Below, one piece after another: positions 1-6,989 of a stretch of 11,832 bases of DNA. Both the position numbers and the translations under genes were made by a program. The stretch's first letter is position 1. Every line of letters starts with the position of its first letter. The notes beneath the pieces were generated by a model. The model saw only the letters and a list, made by a program, of their open reading frames with translations. It was not told where the DNA came from and searched no databases. The stretch is from NCBI GenBank assembly GCA_001662425.1, contig BDDC01001184.1:12475-24306 (forward strand). Reading direction: 5' to 3'. This DNA comes from Chlamydomonas sphaeroides (Eukaryota; Chlorophyta; Chlorophyceae; Chlamydomonadales; Chlamydomonadaceae).

Positions 1-91
1 CAGCAGCATCCTCAGCAGCAGCAGCAGCAGCGCGAGCTGCGCAGCGGCCTCATCGCCCGCCCGCCCCCTCCCCATCCCCCCGCCCCACCAG
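1..91 (+). other. 3' end of an intron (CAG run plus pyrimidine tract)
   Basis: This stretch begins with a CAG repeat and passes into a C-rich pyrimidine tract from about 52, ending in CAG at 89-91. It contains no GT dinucleotide, so it cannot hold an exon with a normal donor. It is either wholly intron or wholly continuous with the exon at 92. The pyrimidine tract favours the tail of an intron of the ankyrin gene. A read-through would encode a Ser-rich or Gln/Pro-rich stretch instead. Confidence 0.5.
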
Positions 92-762
92 CTGGCCCAG
101 CTCATGTCGGCGGGCGCCAGCGCCACCGCTGCCGACAAGGTGCGCCTGCCTGCCTGCCTGCACCCGGGCAGGGGCTGCTGGGGGCCTGCTGTGATCCCAG
201 CGGCGACCGCACCCTCACGCCCTGCCGCGCCCCCGCCCGCTGCCTGCAACCGCGGACCCCTCCCCCCGCCCTCCAGGACGGCGGCACGCCGCTGCACGTG
301 GTGGCTGCCTGGCAGCACGGCGCCGGCGACACGCGGGCGGCGGTGGCGGCCCTGCTGGCGGGCGGCGGCGGCAGCAGGATGATGCTGGAGGCAAAGGACA
401 AGGTATGTGTGTGTGTGTGCTTGCGCTTGTCGTACAGGGTCGAGGGGTGGAGGCTGGGGTCGCACGCATCCTCCGCCGGACAGCTGCTCGGGGCAGGGTC
501 CGCGCGCGCCCTCTGAGCCCCTGCCTCCTGGTCTTAACTTCCCTCCCCCACCATCCGGCCCCCGACCCTGCCTCCATGCGCCAAACAGGACGGCGCGCGG
601 CCGCTGCAGGAAGCCATCGCCGCCGACAACGGCGCCGCGGTGCGCTGCCTGCTGGCCGCCGGCGCCAGCAGCGAGGGCCTGACCCGCAAGCAGCTGGCCC
701 GCATGGCGGCGCTGGCGGCGGCGGCCGAGGACGACGAGGCGGCGGTGGCGGCGGACGACTAG
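92..762 (+). CDS. Ankyrin-repeat protein, C-terminal three exons (partial)
   Basis: Three exons join in phase 0: 92-139, 277-402 and 589-762 (stop TAG 760-762). The introns 140-276 and 403-588 have GT-AG ends and C-rich tails. The joined reading gives LMSAGASATAADK, then DGGTPLHVVAAWQ...AVAALLAGGG...LEAKDK, then DGARPLQEAIAADNGAAVRCLLAAGA. These are ankyrin repeats with the DG-TPLH helix-1 start and the LLAAGA helix-2 end. Each intron falls exactly between AxDK and DG, so one repeat is encoded per exon. The last 25 or so residues leave the repeat and form an Ala/Asp/Glu-rich tail. Ankyrin repeats are protein-binding scaffolds, and neither partner nor compartment can be read from this fragment. 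The N-terminus and any catalytic domain lie left of the window. The exact 5' limit of the first exon is inferred from the CAG acceptor at 89-91. Confidence 0.85.
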
Positions 763-884
763 TGGCGGCAAAGGAGGGCGGCCGCGTTGCGCGGAGCGGG
801 TGGCGGCGGGAGGTGGACGAGTGTCGGCAGGACGGCAGCGCGACATGAGGGCGGGCGGGGGGGGGCGGCATCGGGCCCTTGCGT

Positions 885-915
885 TGGCTGGTTGGCTGGC
901 TGGCTGGCTGGCTGG
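885..915 (+). repeat. GGCT tetranucleotide repeat in the ankyrin 3' UTR
   Basis: About seven consecutive GGCT-like units, with one interruption near the left end, lie about 120 nt after the ankyrin stop. This is a simple repeat in transcribed, untranslated sequence. Confidence 0.8.
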
Positions 916-997
916 GCGTCCCTGGCTGATGGAGCTGGTTGCTCCGCGGGCGGTGGCGGGCGGTGGAATTGGGGGTGGGAATGGTGAGCGGCGGCAG

Positions 998-1032
998 CAG
1001 GGGCAGGTGGCAGGGGCAGGTGGCAGGGGCAG
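998..1032 (+). repeat. 12-bp tandem repeat (GGGCAGGTGGCA)
   Basis: The unit GGGCAGGTGGCA occurs twice in a row, followed by a partial third copy. It is G-rich on the coding strand and lies just upstream of the G-quadruplex motif in the ankyrin 3' UTR. Confidence 0.75.
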
Positions 1033-1050
1033 CAGCGCACCCGCCACAAC

Positions 1051-1072
1051 GGGGATGGGGATGGGGATGGGG
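1051..1072 (+). repeat. G-quadruplex-type repeat, (GGGGAT)3GGGG
   Basis: Four runs of GGGG are separated by AT loops. This fits the general G-quadruplex pattern with very short loops and would be on the transcript strand of the ankyrin 3' UTR. Folding is predicted from sequence only. Confidence 0.8.
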
Positions 1073-1259
1073 TACCCCAAGCGGCATGTCACAAAGCACA
1101 CAGCCATGTGCGTCCAATTTAAAAAGAGCCTTGTCCTGGGCTCCCTGCTCTGGAATACCACGCTGGCGGTCACTGAAAGTCTGCCAGGAGGGTGGAAGGA
1201 GCAGTGAGGTGCAGAAGGGTGCACTGAGGGAGTACGGCTTTTCCAATGCAGAAACCGCG

Positions 1260-1264
1260 TGTAA
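1260..1264 (+). promoter_or_regulatory. Putative poly(A) signal TGTAA for the ankyrin gene
   Basis: TGTAA lies about 500 nt after the TAG at 760-762. TGTAA is the standard chlorophyte polyadenylation signal, and a 3' UTR of this length is usual in such algae. Cleavage would be expected 10-20 nt further on. A 5-mer can occur by chance. Confidence 0.5.
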
Positions 1265-1306
1265 GCCACAGCGCTGTGTTGCCCAACGCAGCACACATAG
1301 ATTAGA

Positions 1307-1735
1307 ATGGGGGTAATCGCGCAGACCTACTGTCACCGGGAGGGCATGGCAGCAAGGGAAGGCGTGCTGGCATGGCGTTTGCGGGCGGAGGGGGGGGCGC
1401 AAGCAGGCGGCAACCACTCTACTCTACTCTACTACAGCTTTCACGCTGGTTGTTACCTGAAAGCCAGAGGCAGCCTGTGCGTTCGCAAGACAGCTTGCGG
1501 GGCCCTAACAGAACCATGCGCAGAGGTTCAGCAGAACCCGGGAGACTACCTGATCTCCGGGACTTGCAATGAAGAAACGAACAGCGTGGAAGTCAGAGTG
1601 GGGTTTCAAGAAAGCGCAGAGTGCAGGGCAGGGTACCTGAGACCGGGGCTTGTGGCGAGTCGTGAGCCCAGGGCTTGTCACGGGGCAAGCATCCCGCCCG
1701 TTTTGGGGCTTCCTATCACGCTACCGGCCGCATAA
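1307..1735 (+). other. Open frame of 142 codons with a Cys- and Glu-containing stretch; doubtful
   Basis: The open frame is preceded internally (1415-1436) by a CTCTA-type pyrimidine repeat ending in ACAG, which resembles a splice acceptor. What follows reads FHAGCYLKARGSLCVRK, then a stretch with Cys at TACG, EPCAE, GTCNEE and AECRAG. This is less Pro/Arg/Ala-dominated than chance frames in this DNA. Against it, third codon positions are not strongly G/C, unlike the clear genes here, and no family is recognised. It may be a relic exon, a non-coding transcript or chance. Confidence 0.15.
1415..1436 (+). repeat. CTCTA pentanucleotide repeat
   Basis: About four units of CTCTA end in CTACAG. 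It is a short microsatellite that also has the form of a pyrimidine tract plus a splice acceptor on the plus strand. Confidence 0.7.
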
Positions 1736-2365
1736 CGGAGTGCGAGGCCCAATACCGACACCGCCTCGCCGTCACCATGCCAGCCATCTGCTCACCGCTA
1801 CCTCCCCTAAATTGATCAACGGCATGGTATGCAACCCTGCCCTGCTGGCTCACATACCTGCTTGCTACGGCCCGGGAGGACGCCGTCGCCACCACCTGCA
1901 TGGCGGTAGGTGCTTGCTTGGGGAGCAACCGCCCACAGATGTCCCTCGCTAGGGGCGGCCGTGCGGTTGGTGGCCGTAGACAGCCATATGGAGTGACTGC
2001 CACCGGCGCTTATGAATGAAATGAAGCATATGCATAGTTGTACAAGTCAAAAAGCGACATGGTGGACGCAGTGGATGCAGGCGAGGGCGGTGGGAATACA
2101 GGATGGCACCAAGCTGCTCAGCGAGCGTGCAAGAAATTCTTGCGTGCATGTGGTTATCCCATAGACGACTAGTTTGTCTCATCAACATTTGCGTTATTAG
2201 TTACAGTGAACGGAAGCTCTTCTGGTGCAGGAGCGCGACTTTGGGTATTACTGCCTCCCTGGACCTCAGTCGTACCTCTGCTGTAGGCGCTTGCTCCCGA
2301 CGCCCCGAGTGCACCGCTCCTCTTATCAGGAAAGCGGCTATGGCATGTGTTAACTATTAAGTAAT
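1736..2365. other. Gene-poor, partly AT-richer spacer
   Basis: I find no supported gene here. The composition drops well below its surroundings; for example 2161-2220 has 23 G/C of 60. That fits intergenic sequence between the plus-strand ankyrin gene and any minus-strand gene to the right. A TTACA at 2201-2205, TGTAA on the minus strand, could be a poly(A) signal for the weak minus-strand candidate at 2802-3680. Confidence 0.4.
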
Positions 2366-2660
2366 TTAGTACCTGATACACGCGCGCTGTTGCAACCCCG
2401 ACACGAGGGCCCAGCCGCTCCTAGCCCACATTGCACTCCTTCTCTTCCCCTGCATGTGGGGCTGACGCTGTGTCGCTTTGGGTGCGGCTGGGCGGTCGGT
2501 GGTATGTTGAAGCCGAGGCGACAAGCCCTCTGCCTTGGCTGGCAGCGGCACCACGCCCGCTGGCCTGGTGCCGCCGCGGCGGCGGCCTCCGACGGCGCCG
2601 CCGGCGTCGCCAGCCGCCGACAGCGGCTCCGTCGGCTGCTCGGGCGCCGCCCGGTATGGC
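2366..2660 (-). other. Possible minus-strand exon or coding relic, unrecognised
   Basis: On the minus strand a pyrimidine-rich stretch ends in CCCTGCAG just before 2660, like a splice acceptor. The following frame reads PYRAAPEQPTEPLSAAGDAG and continues with G/C in most third positions for about 45 codons, after which the bias fades. The stop is at 2366-2368. Entry into this frame needs a phase-2 junction, and no GT donor of matching phase was found just upstream. The alternative is that this is 3' UTR of the candidate at 2802-3680. No family recognised. Confidence 0.25.
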
Positions 2661-2801
2661 CTGCAGGGCAAGGCAACGCGACGGCGGCGGGCCGGCCCGG
2701 GGCAAGGCGCCGGGTGGCTGCGTCAGCGGCGCCGCGAGGGGTGCTGAGCGGGCGGGCCAGGGACGAGGCAGGCAGCCGGCGGGCCGGGGCCGCGAGGGTC
2801 G

Positions 2802-3680
2802 TTAGGCGGTGGAGCGCTGCGGAAGGGGTTCATGTAGGGGTTCCGCTGAGGCTGGCCTGGTCGTGCCCTCTCCGACGGCTGAGCCCGAGTCCCACGCCTG
2901 GCGGCCCTCCCCGCCCCTCGCCTCGCGCCCCGTTGCGTACGTTGCGATGCGAGTGGGGCAGTAACCTCACACGCACGCACACACGCACATGCGCGCGTGG
3001 CAGCTCCCACCGGCGGTTGTCGCTGCCATGCCATTGGGATGACCCACCCGCCTCCCAACCCATATCGGCTCGCAGCCGGCCATGTGCGAGCTCACCGCGT
3101 GCCATGGCAAGTGCCGGCCTCCGTTCGCCCTATCCCCCCCTGAGCGGCCGTGCGGGGCGGGATGGGCCCCCTGCCTGCCGCCGAGCGCCCCTCCTGGCGC
3201 CTCTTGCCCCCTCCTGCGTGCCAGTCTACCGACACCTACACGCCAGCACGGGTTGGGCCAACGGGCAAGCGGCGCGGCAGCGGCCCCAGCCGCGGCTGCG
3301 GCGGCGGCGCCCGTCATGGGCCCGTCATGGGCCCGGCCCGGCCGTCGCAGCAGGTGCTGTGCGGCCATCCAGCCGGCGTCGCTGCGGGCCGCGAAGGGCA
3401 CCCGAAACGACACATCGGCAATCGGGCGTCCGGCTGAGGCTGGTGCCATTGCCCGGACCACCCACACTAGGCTTCTGAGGGCGATGAGGACAGCCCTGCA
3501 GCGCATCTCGGGCGCACGCTCGCGGCTGGTGGCAAGGGGGGCAGCGACACGCGCTGGGGCGCGATGCCGATGGGGCGGCCATGAGCGGCGGCTGGCGGCT
3601 GGCAGAGGGACGGGGCGGGGGCGCCTTCGTGTCCTGCTTACACAACCGCGCCTGCTTGATGCGTGCGCAGAGGTAGGCAC
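2802..3680 (-). other. Candidate minus-strand gene, unrecognised product, low support
   Basis: A stop-free minus-strand frame of 237 codons runs from 3680 to 2967 with mostly G/C third positions. Its best stretch reads RPIADVSFRVPFAARSDAGW, followed by an Ala-rich run. It runs into a TG-rich stretch (about 2996-2965) like the starts of other introns in this window. A CCAG acceptor precedes 2897, and from there a phase-0 exon of 31 codons (2897-2802, stop TAA) could close the gene. The frame on the upstream side of that join is uncertain. ATG 3506 is a possible start. The opposite strand also has long open frames, as expected at this GC content, so the strand itself is not certain. No domain is recognised. 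Confidence 0.25.
3638..3642 (-). promoter_or_regulatory. Putative poly(A) signal TGTAA (minus strand)
   Basis: TTACA on the plus strand is TGTAA on the minus strand. It is the first such motif I find downstream of the 4228 stop, about 590 nt away, similar to the spacing seen for the ankyrin gene. Confidence 0.4.
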
Positions 3681-3687
3681 CTTTTAC

Positions 3688-3713
3688 TGATTTCCACGCT
3701 GGTTCTACAATAT
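3688..3713 (+). repeat. Dispersed repeat, copy 1
   Basis: The segment TGATTTCCACGCTGGTTCTA followed by CAATAT matches 9985-10010 at 24 of 26 positions. The similarity continues weakly to the left, with AGGTA and a C/T-rich stretch in both copies. Its nature is unknown. Confidence 0.7.
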
Positions 3714-4227
3714 GAGGGAAGCACCGGCAGACCGCACGCTGCACGCCGCTGTGCCGCCGACGACGGCGGCCACACACCCCATTGCGAGTGGGCCCCTAAC
3801 TGCCTACGTGCCGCCGTACAACCGACCTCGCTCGTCACGCCACACGCCAGCACTGCACTGTCCGCCACTCCAAACGGCCGTTCAAACAAGCCAGCCCCGC
3901 ACCAATAAGCCGACAGCGCAAAGTGGCAGCGGCCCAGCCAGATTGCAACACACAAGTCCCGAGCGCAGCTCCATCATGAACGCAGCAGCAACTTGGCTTC
4001 ATGAATCAACTCCATTCGTTCCAAACGCGGCTTAGATATCCTCACCCCTGCTTGCTCACATAGCGCGTCCCTGCCTCTACATTACCTCGCACCACCCCTC
4101 CTCATCGCAGGACTCTTCATCCCCGCTCTGGCGCCTTCTCAGCCCGGGCAAACGTTCCCAAGCTCTGCCCGGCTTGCGGTCGCCAAGCTCCAAGCCCCGG
4201 CTCCTCCAGCTCCCGCGCCGCCGCCAT
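3714..4227. other. Likely 3' UTR of the 4228-5217 gene and flank
   Basis: No supported coding sequence. If the TGTAA at 3638-3642 is used, this whole stretch is transcribed on the minus strand as 3' UTR. The short plus-strand frames here are Pro/Thr/Ser-rich and look like chance. Confidence 0.4.
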
Positions 4228-5217
4228 TCAGCGCTCGGCGGCAGCACGCATGGCGGCGGCGGCGGCGGACATGGCCGCGGCGGCGGCGGACATTGCGGCG
4301 GTGGCGGCGGACATGGCGGCGGTGGCGGCGTCCGCCGCTGCGGCCTGCTGCTCCGCGGGGCGGGGCAGCTGGGCGGCGGCGGGCGGCACCAGCACGGTGA
4401 GGACCACGCGGCCGTCCTCCGGCCCCTCGCCCTGCCGCAGCCACGCCGCCACGCCGCCGCCGCCCTGCAGCATGTCCGGGTGCTGCGCCGCCAGCGCCGC
4501 CAGGCCCTGCTGCGAGGGGCGCTCGCTGGCGTCGTCGCTTAGTCGAAGCGCCAGCGGCCCGGGCTGGCGGGGGTCCAGCTCCAGAACCAGCGCCAGCCGC
4601 CGCAGCCCACCGCCGGCCGCCGCCTGAAAGCACAGCACCACGGGCACGTAGCCGCCGTGGGCCGCCCCCAGCATGGTGACGGCGTCCGGGAACGTGGCCC
4701 GGAGCGCCTCGCCCTCGATGTGGAAGCAGCCCTTGTGCTGCACCAGCCGCAATGACCCAGCCAGCAGGAAGGCGGGCGTTGTCGGCGGCGGCAGCGCGGC
4801 GACGGCTACGTGGGCCCCTCCACCAGCGCCGCCGACACCGCTGCCGGCGAGAGGGGCGGGGCCGGCGGGCTGTTTGCGCGCGAGCCCCTCCATGGGCTGG
4901 GCCGTCGTCTTGGTGGTCTTGTGGGATGCCGGCTTGGCCTTGGTCTTGGGCGCCGATTTAGGCGGCGCTGAGGGCGACGAGGGGCAGTCCACGAGCAGCG
5001 ACGACGCGGTGATGTGACCCTGGGTTGGGTCAGCCGGGCGAGCTGGCTGCCGTTGGTCGCCGCCGCCGCCGCTGGCTGCTTTCACGGCGGCGTTTGGGCG
5101 AAGCTCAATACGTGAAGTCGCGGAGCCGCGACCACAGGACATGAGGGGTCGTGTCGGCTGCAGACATGCCGGCCTCGCGACAACTTGTTGCGACGTCAGC
5201 GAGCTCGAAGCTGGCAT
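4228..5217 (-). CDS. Unrecognised protein with transit-like N-terminus and Ala/Met heptad repeats
   Basis: A single open exon gives 329 residues from ATG 5217. An upstream in-frame ATG at 5250 would add 11. I prefer 5217 because the N-terminus MPASSSLTSQQVVARPACLQ is Ser/Ala/Arg-rich and low in acidic residues, like an algal organelle transit peptide. Residues about 87-107 form a Lys/Thr/Pro-rich linker. Residues about 149-279 look like a folded core, with FLLAGSLRLVQHKGCFHIEG, then a hydrophobic strand YVPVVLCFQ, LALVLELD, an LSDDASERPSQQGL helix and RVVLTVLVPP. Residues 299-326 are four heptads of the type (T/A)AAM(S/R)AA, a likely Ala-rich helix. G/C dominates third positions. No known family or catalytic motif was recognised, so no function is proposed. 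That the frame is coding is fairly sure; a missed N-terminal intron is possible. Confidence 0.75.
   Translation of the reverse strand: MPASSSLTSQQVVARPACLQPTRPLMSCGRGSATSRIELRPNAAVKAASGGGGDQRQPARPADPTQGHITASSLLVDCPSSPSAPPKSAPKTKAKPASHKTTKTTAQPMEGLARKQPAGPAPLAGSGVGGAGGGAHVAVAALPPPTTPAFLLAGSLRLVQHKGCFHIEGEALRATFPDAVTMLGAAHGGYVPVVLCFQAAAGGGLRRLALVLELDPRQPGPLALRLSDDASERPSQQGLAALAAQHPDMLQGGGGVAAWLRQGEGPEDGRVVLTVLVPPAAAQLPRPAEQQAAAADAATAAMSAATAAMSAAAAAMSAAAAAMRAAAER
4249..4332 (-). repeat. Four-copy 21-bp in-frame tandem repeat
   Basis: Copies at 4249-4269, 4270-4290, 4291-4311 and 4312-4332 differ by a few substitutions only. Being 21 bp long, each adds exactly one seven-residue unit to the C-terminus of the protein encoded on the minus strand, so copy-number change would keep the frame. 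Confidence 0.9.
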
Positions 5218-5250
5218 GACGATCACCGCGCGATGATGTTGGCAGAACAT

Positions 5251-5800
5251 TGATGAACGAAGTGGGAGATCACTTGAGCTGTCGCGATGGCTTGGAACGG
5301 ATAGCTGCGATGGAGACGAACCGACTCAAGCGCTAGAAACCTGGGGTGAAGAGCTGGTGCATATGCTTTGGGCGGCCTCAACACTGTTATCTATTGCTCA
5401 GTGGGCGTTCTATGTCGTGCACGTCGCGTCAAAAAGCTTTGCGCAACCGTGCGCTGGCACGCAGCCCCAGCCCTCCCCAGCAGGCGGCAACGGGTCATGA
5501 CAGTACCGCTCAGCGCCTCAATTGCGGCTTGCCAAAACTACTGAGCGGCGTGCTACAGCGTGCGACTCCTCCACTTCCGCTATCCTACTCCCACACCCTG
5601 CTCGTGTCGCATCCGTTCGCGCCCGTCACGTCAGAGGGAGGGCCGCGACCGACGCCGCCCTCGCGCCTCGCCAGCCGCTCATCGTCAACCGCCCCTCCAT
5701 GTCGCACCACCCTGTTCGCTTGGTGTGTGAATGGTGCTGGTGGGGGGCGGGGCGCTGGGATGGCGACATGGCCCCTCGCTGCCATCCCCTTTGTGCCATG
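5251..5800. other. Upstream region of the 4228-5217 gene; no gene seen
   Basis: This should hold the promoter of the minus-strand gene, but I see no convincing TATA element. A 238-codon plus-strand frame (5346-6062) crosses it. That frame is rich in Ser, Pro and Cys, has weak third-position bias and matches nothing I know, so I do not call it a gene. Confidence 0.4.
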
Positions 5801-5846
5801 TCCCTCTTGTAGTCTCCTGGCTTCCTGCTGGTTCTTAATGGAATCC
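5801..5846 (+). repeat. Direct repeat, copy A (about 46 bp)
   Basis: The core TCCTGGCTTCCTGCTGGTTC followed by TTAATGGAA aligns with 6435-6482, which has a 2-bp insertion and a few substitutions. The match starts at CCTCTTGTA in both copies. They lie about 630 bp apart in the same orientation. Confidence 0.75.
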
Positions 5847-6002
5847 CCATGTCCCTTGACTCACTCCCAGCGCAGTGCCCCAGGCCCCTCCTCCAAAGAT
5901 CACGCCTCCTGCGCGCCGAAACCTGCTTTCTGCTGCGTTGAGCCCTTGCGTGAACCAACGGGAGATCGGCGACTTCACAGGAACCCAGGTCCCTTACACA
6001 GG

Positions 6003-6191
6003 GATCCAGCATCCAGGTTCTTTAGGTTCCTGTACCTATCGCTCTTGCGGGGGATAATCTGACCCTTCGGGGTGAAATCTGGCTGTGAACGGCACACCCG
6101 GATTTCATCCGAATCCCTGATACCTTTTTGACTTCAGACAGGAATCCAGGGTTTCTAGAGAGAGTATATTGTCTGGCGTCAATGCTGGATC
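6003..6191. repeat. Inverted repeat pair enclosing a hairpin; possible decayed element
   Basis: GATCCAGCAT at 6003-6012 is the exact reverse complement of ATGCTGGATC at 6182-6191, with partial pairing beyond. The enclosed segment has low GC, with 26 of 60 in 6121-6180, and a second hairpin at 6071-6110. This resembles a small non-autonomous transposon (MITE-like), but no target-site duplication or second full copy is visible. Confidence 0.3.
6071..6110. repeat. Imperfect hairpin
   Basis: GGTGAAATCTGG at 6071-6082 pairs with CCGGATTTCATCC at 6098-6110, with one bulged base and one G-U type pair, around a loop of about 15 nt. The function is unknown. Confidence 0.55.
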
Positions 6192-6434
6192 TATGGTGAA
6201 CGCAATTTGAGCACGGAGACTTCATGAAGAAAGGGAATCATGGTGCAACCTGCGCAGGGGTGACGTGCACAGGGGGGTCTCCCCTGGACTTGCACGGGTA
6301 CCTGCGAAGCAAATTGAAGAATTCAGGACTGTCTGAACCGATGTCGCAGGCTTACACTCCTGGCTTCGCCTTAGTTTTCCATAATCGTCTTTCGGACGCT
6401 GCTAGACCCCAACCCGGGCTCCCCCCGAGGTGGT

Positions 6435-6482
6435 TCCTCTTGTAATTCCTTGGCTTCCTGCTGTGGTTCTTATTGGAAACCC
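6435..6482 (+). repeat. Direct repeat, copy B (about 48 bp)
   Basis: The core CCTTGGCTTCCTGCTGTGGT followed by TCTTATTGGAA is the partner of 5801-5846. It is flanked by two copies of AACCCGGGCTC at 6411 and 6479, which adds a short local duplication around it. Confidence 0.75.
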
Positions 6483-6989
6483 GGGCTCACCCGGGGTCCA
6501 ACTCAGGGTCAGGTAGCCCGGGCTTGACCAGTCCGGACTCCGTGACACCGCGACATTAGGACCTTCAGTCGACCCTCCAATACACTGGTGCGCTGGTTCG
6601 TTTGGGAATCCCTACGATGCCCCTTCCTCATGAGAGGGCGGTGTAATGATGATCATATCAGCATTGGTGGTTGGTTTTCAATACGAACCAATGGTGGTTC
6701 GTTGCACCCAGGGATACCCCACGTTGCATCCGAAGAATAAATGGTTTACACCAAAACGTAGAACACGCGGCGCGTGACAAACAAACATGCGCAACACCTT
6801 CATGGATGCGCCCGTGGAGGTCAGGATTTAGTCGCTCATCAGTAAACCAGCCTCGTGTAAGCCCTTTTGTACCCGGGATCCTGGCGTCAAGCCAAACTGC
6901 TACGGGTCCAGCAACCACGCGGCTCACATCCTGCGCCGGGCCCGCAGCCGACACCATTGCCCCATCATTACGGCTGCATGGTGGGCTGC
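6483..6989. other. Spacer and 3' UTR of the phosphatase gene
   Basis: No supported gene. The part from about 6740 to 6989 is probably the phosphatase 3' UTR. The left part includes CCCGGG-type direct and inverted repeats (6479-6531). At 6668-6690 there is an inverted motif, TTGGTTTTCAATACGAACCAA, with short arms. Composition is close to half G/C, for example 31 of 60 in 6661-6720. Confidence 0.4.
6746..6750 (-). promoter_or_regulatory. Putative poly(A) signal TGTAA for the phosphatase gene
   Basis: TTACA on the plus strand, 240 nt downstream of the stop at 6990-6992 on the minus strand. The stop itself also overlaps a TGTAA (6990-6994), which is too early to serve as the signal. Confidence 0.45.

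Noticed and set aside
215..1417. 400-codon minus-strand open frame opposite the ankyrin gene
   Set aside because: It is antisense to recognisable ankyrin exons, is dominated by Pro/Arg/Ala/Cys, and arises from high GC with few stop codons.
1631..1643. 13-base GGGTACCTGAGAC also present in reverse at 9967-9979
   Set aside because: A 13-base match on either strand is expected about once or twice by chance in a window of this size, and similarity does not extend beyond it.
2390..3478. 362-codon plus-strand open frame
   Set aside because: Arg/Pro/Ser-rich with no motif. The minus strand has better residue composition and codon bias over the same DNA, though neither is proven.
5346..6062. 238-codon plus-strand open frame
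   Set aside because: Weak third-position bias, low-complexity composition, no family, and it runs into the repeat-bearing low-GC region.
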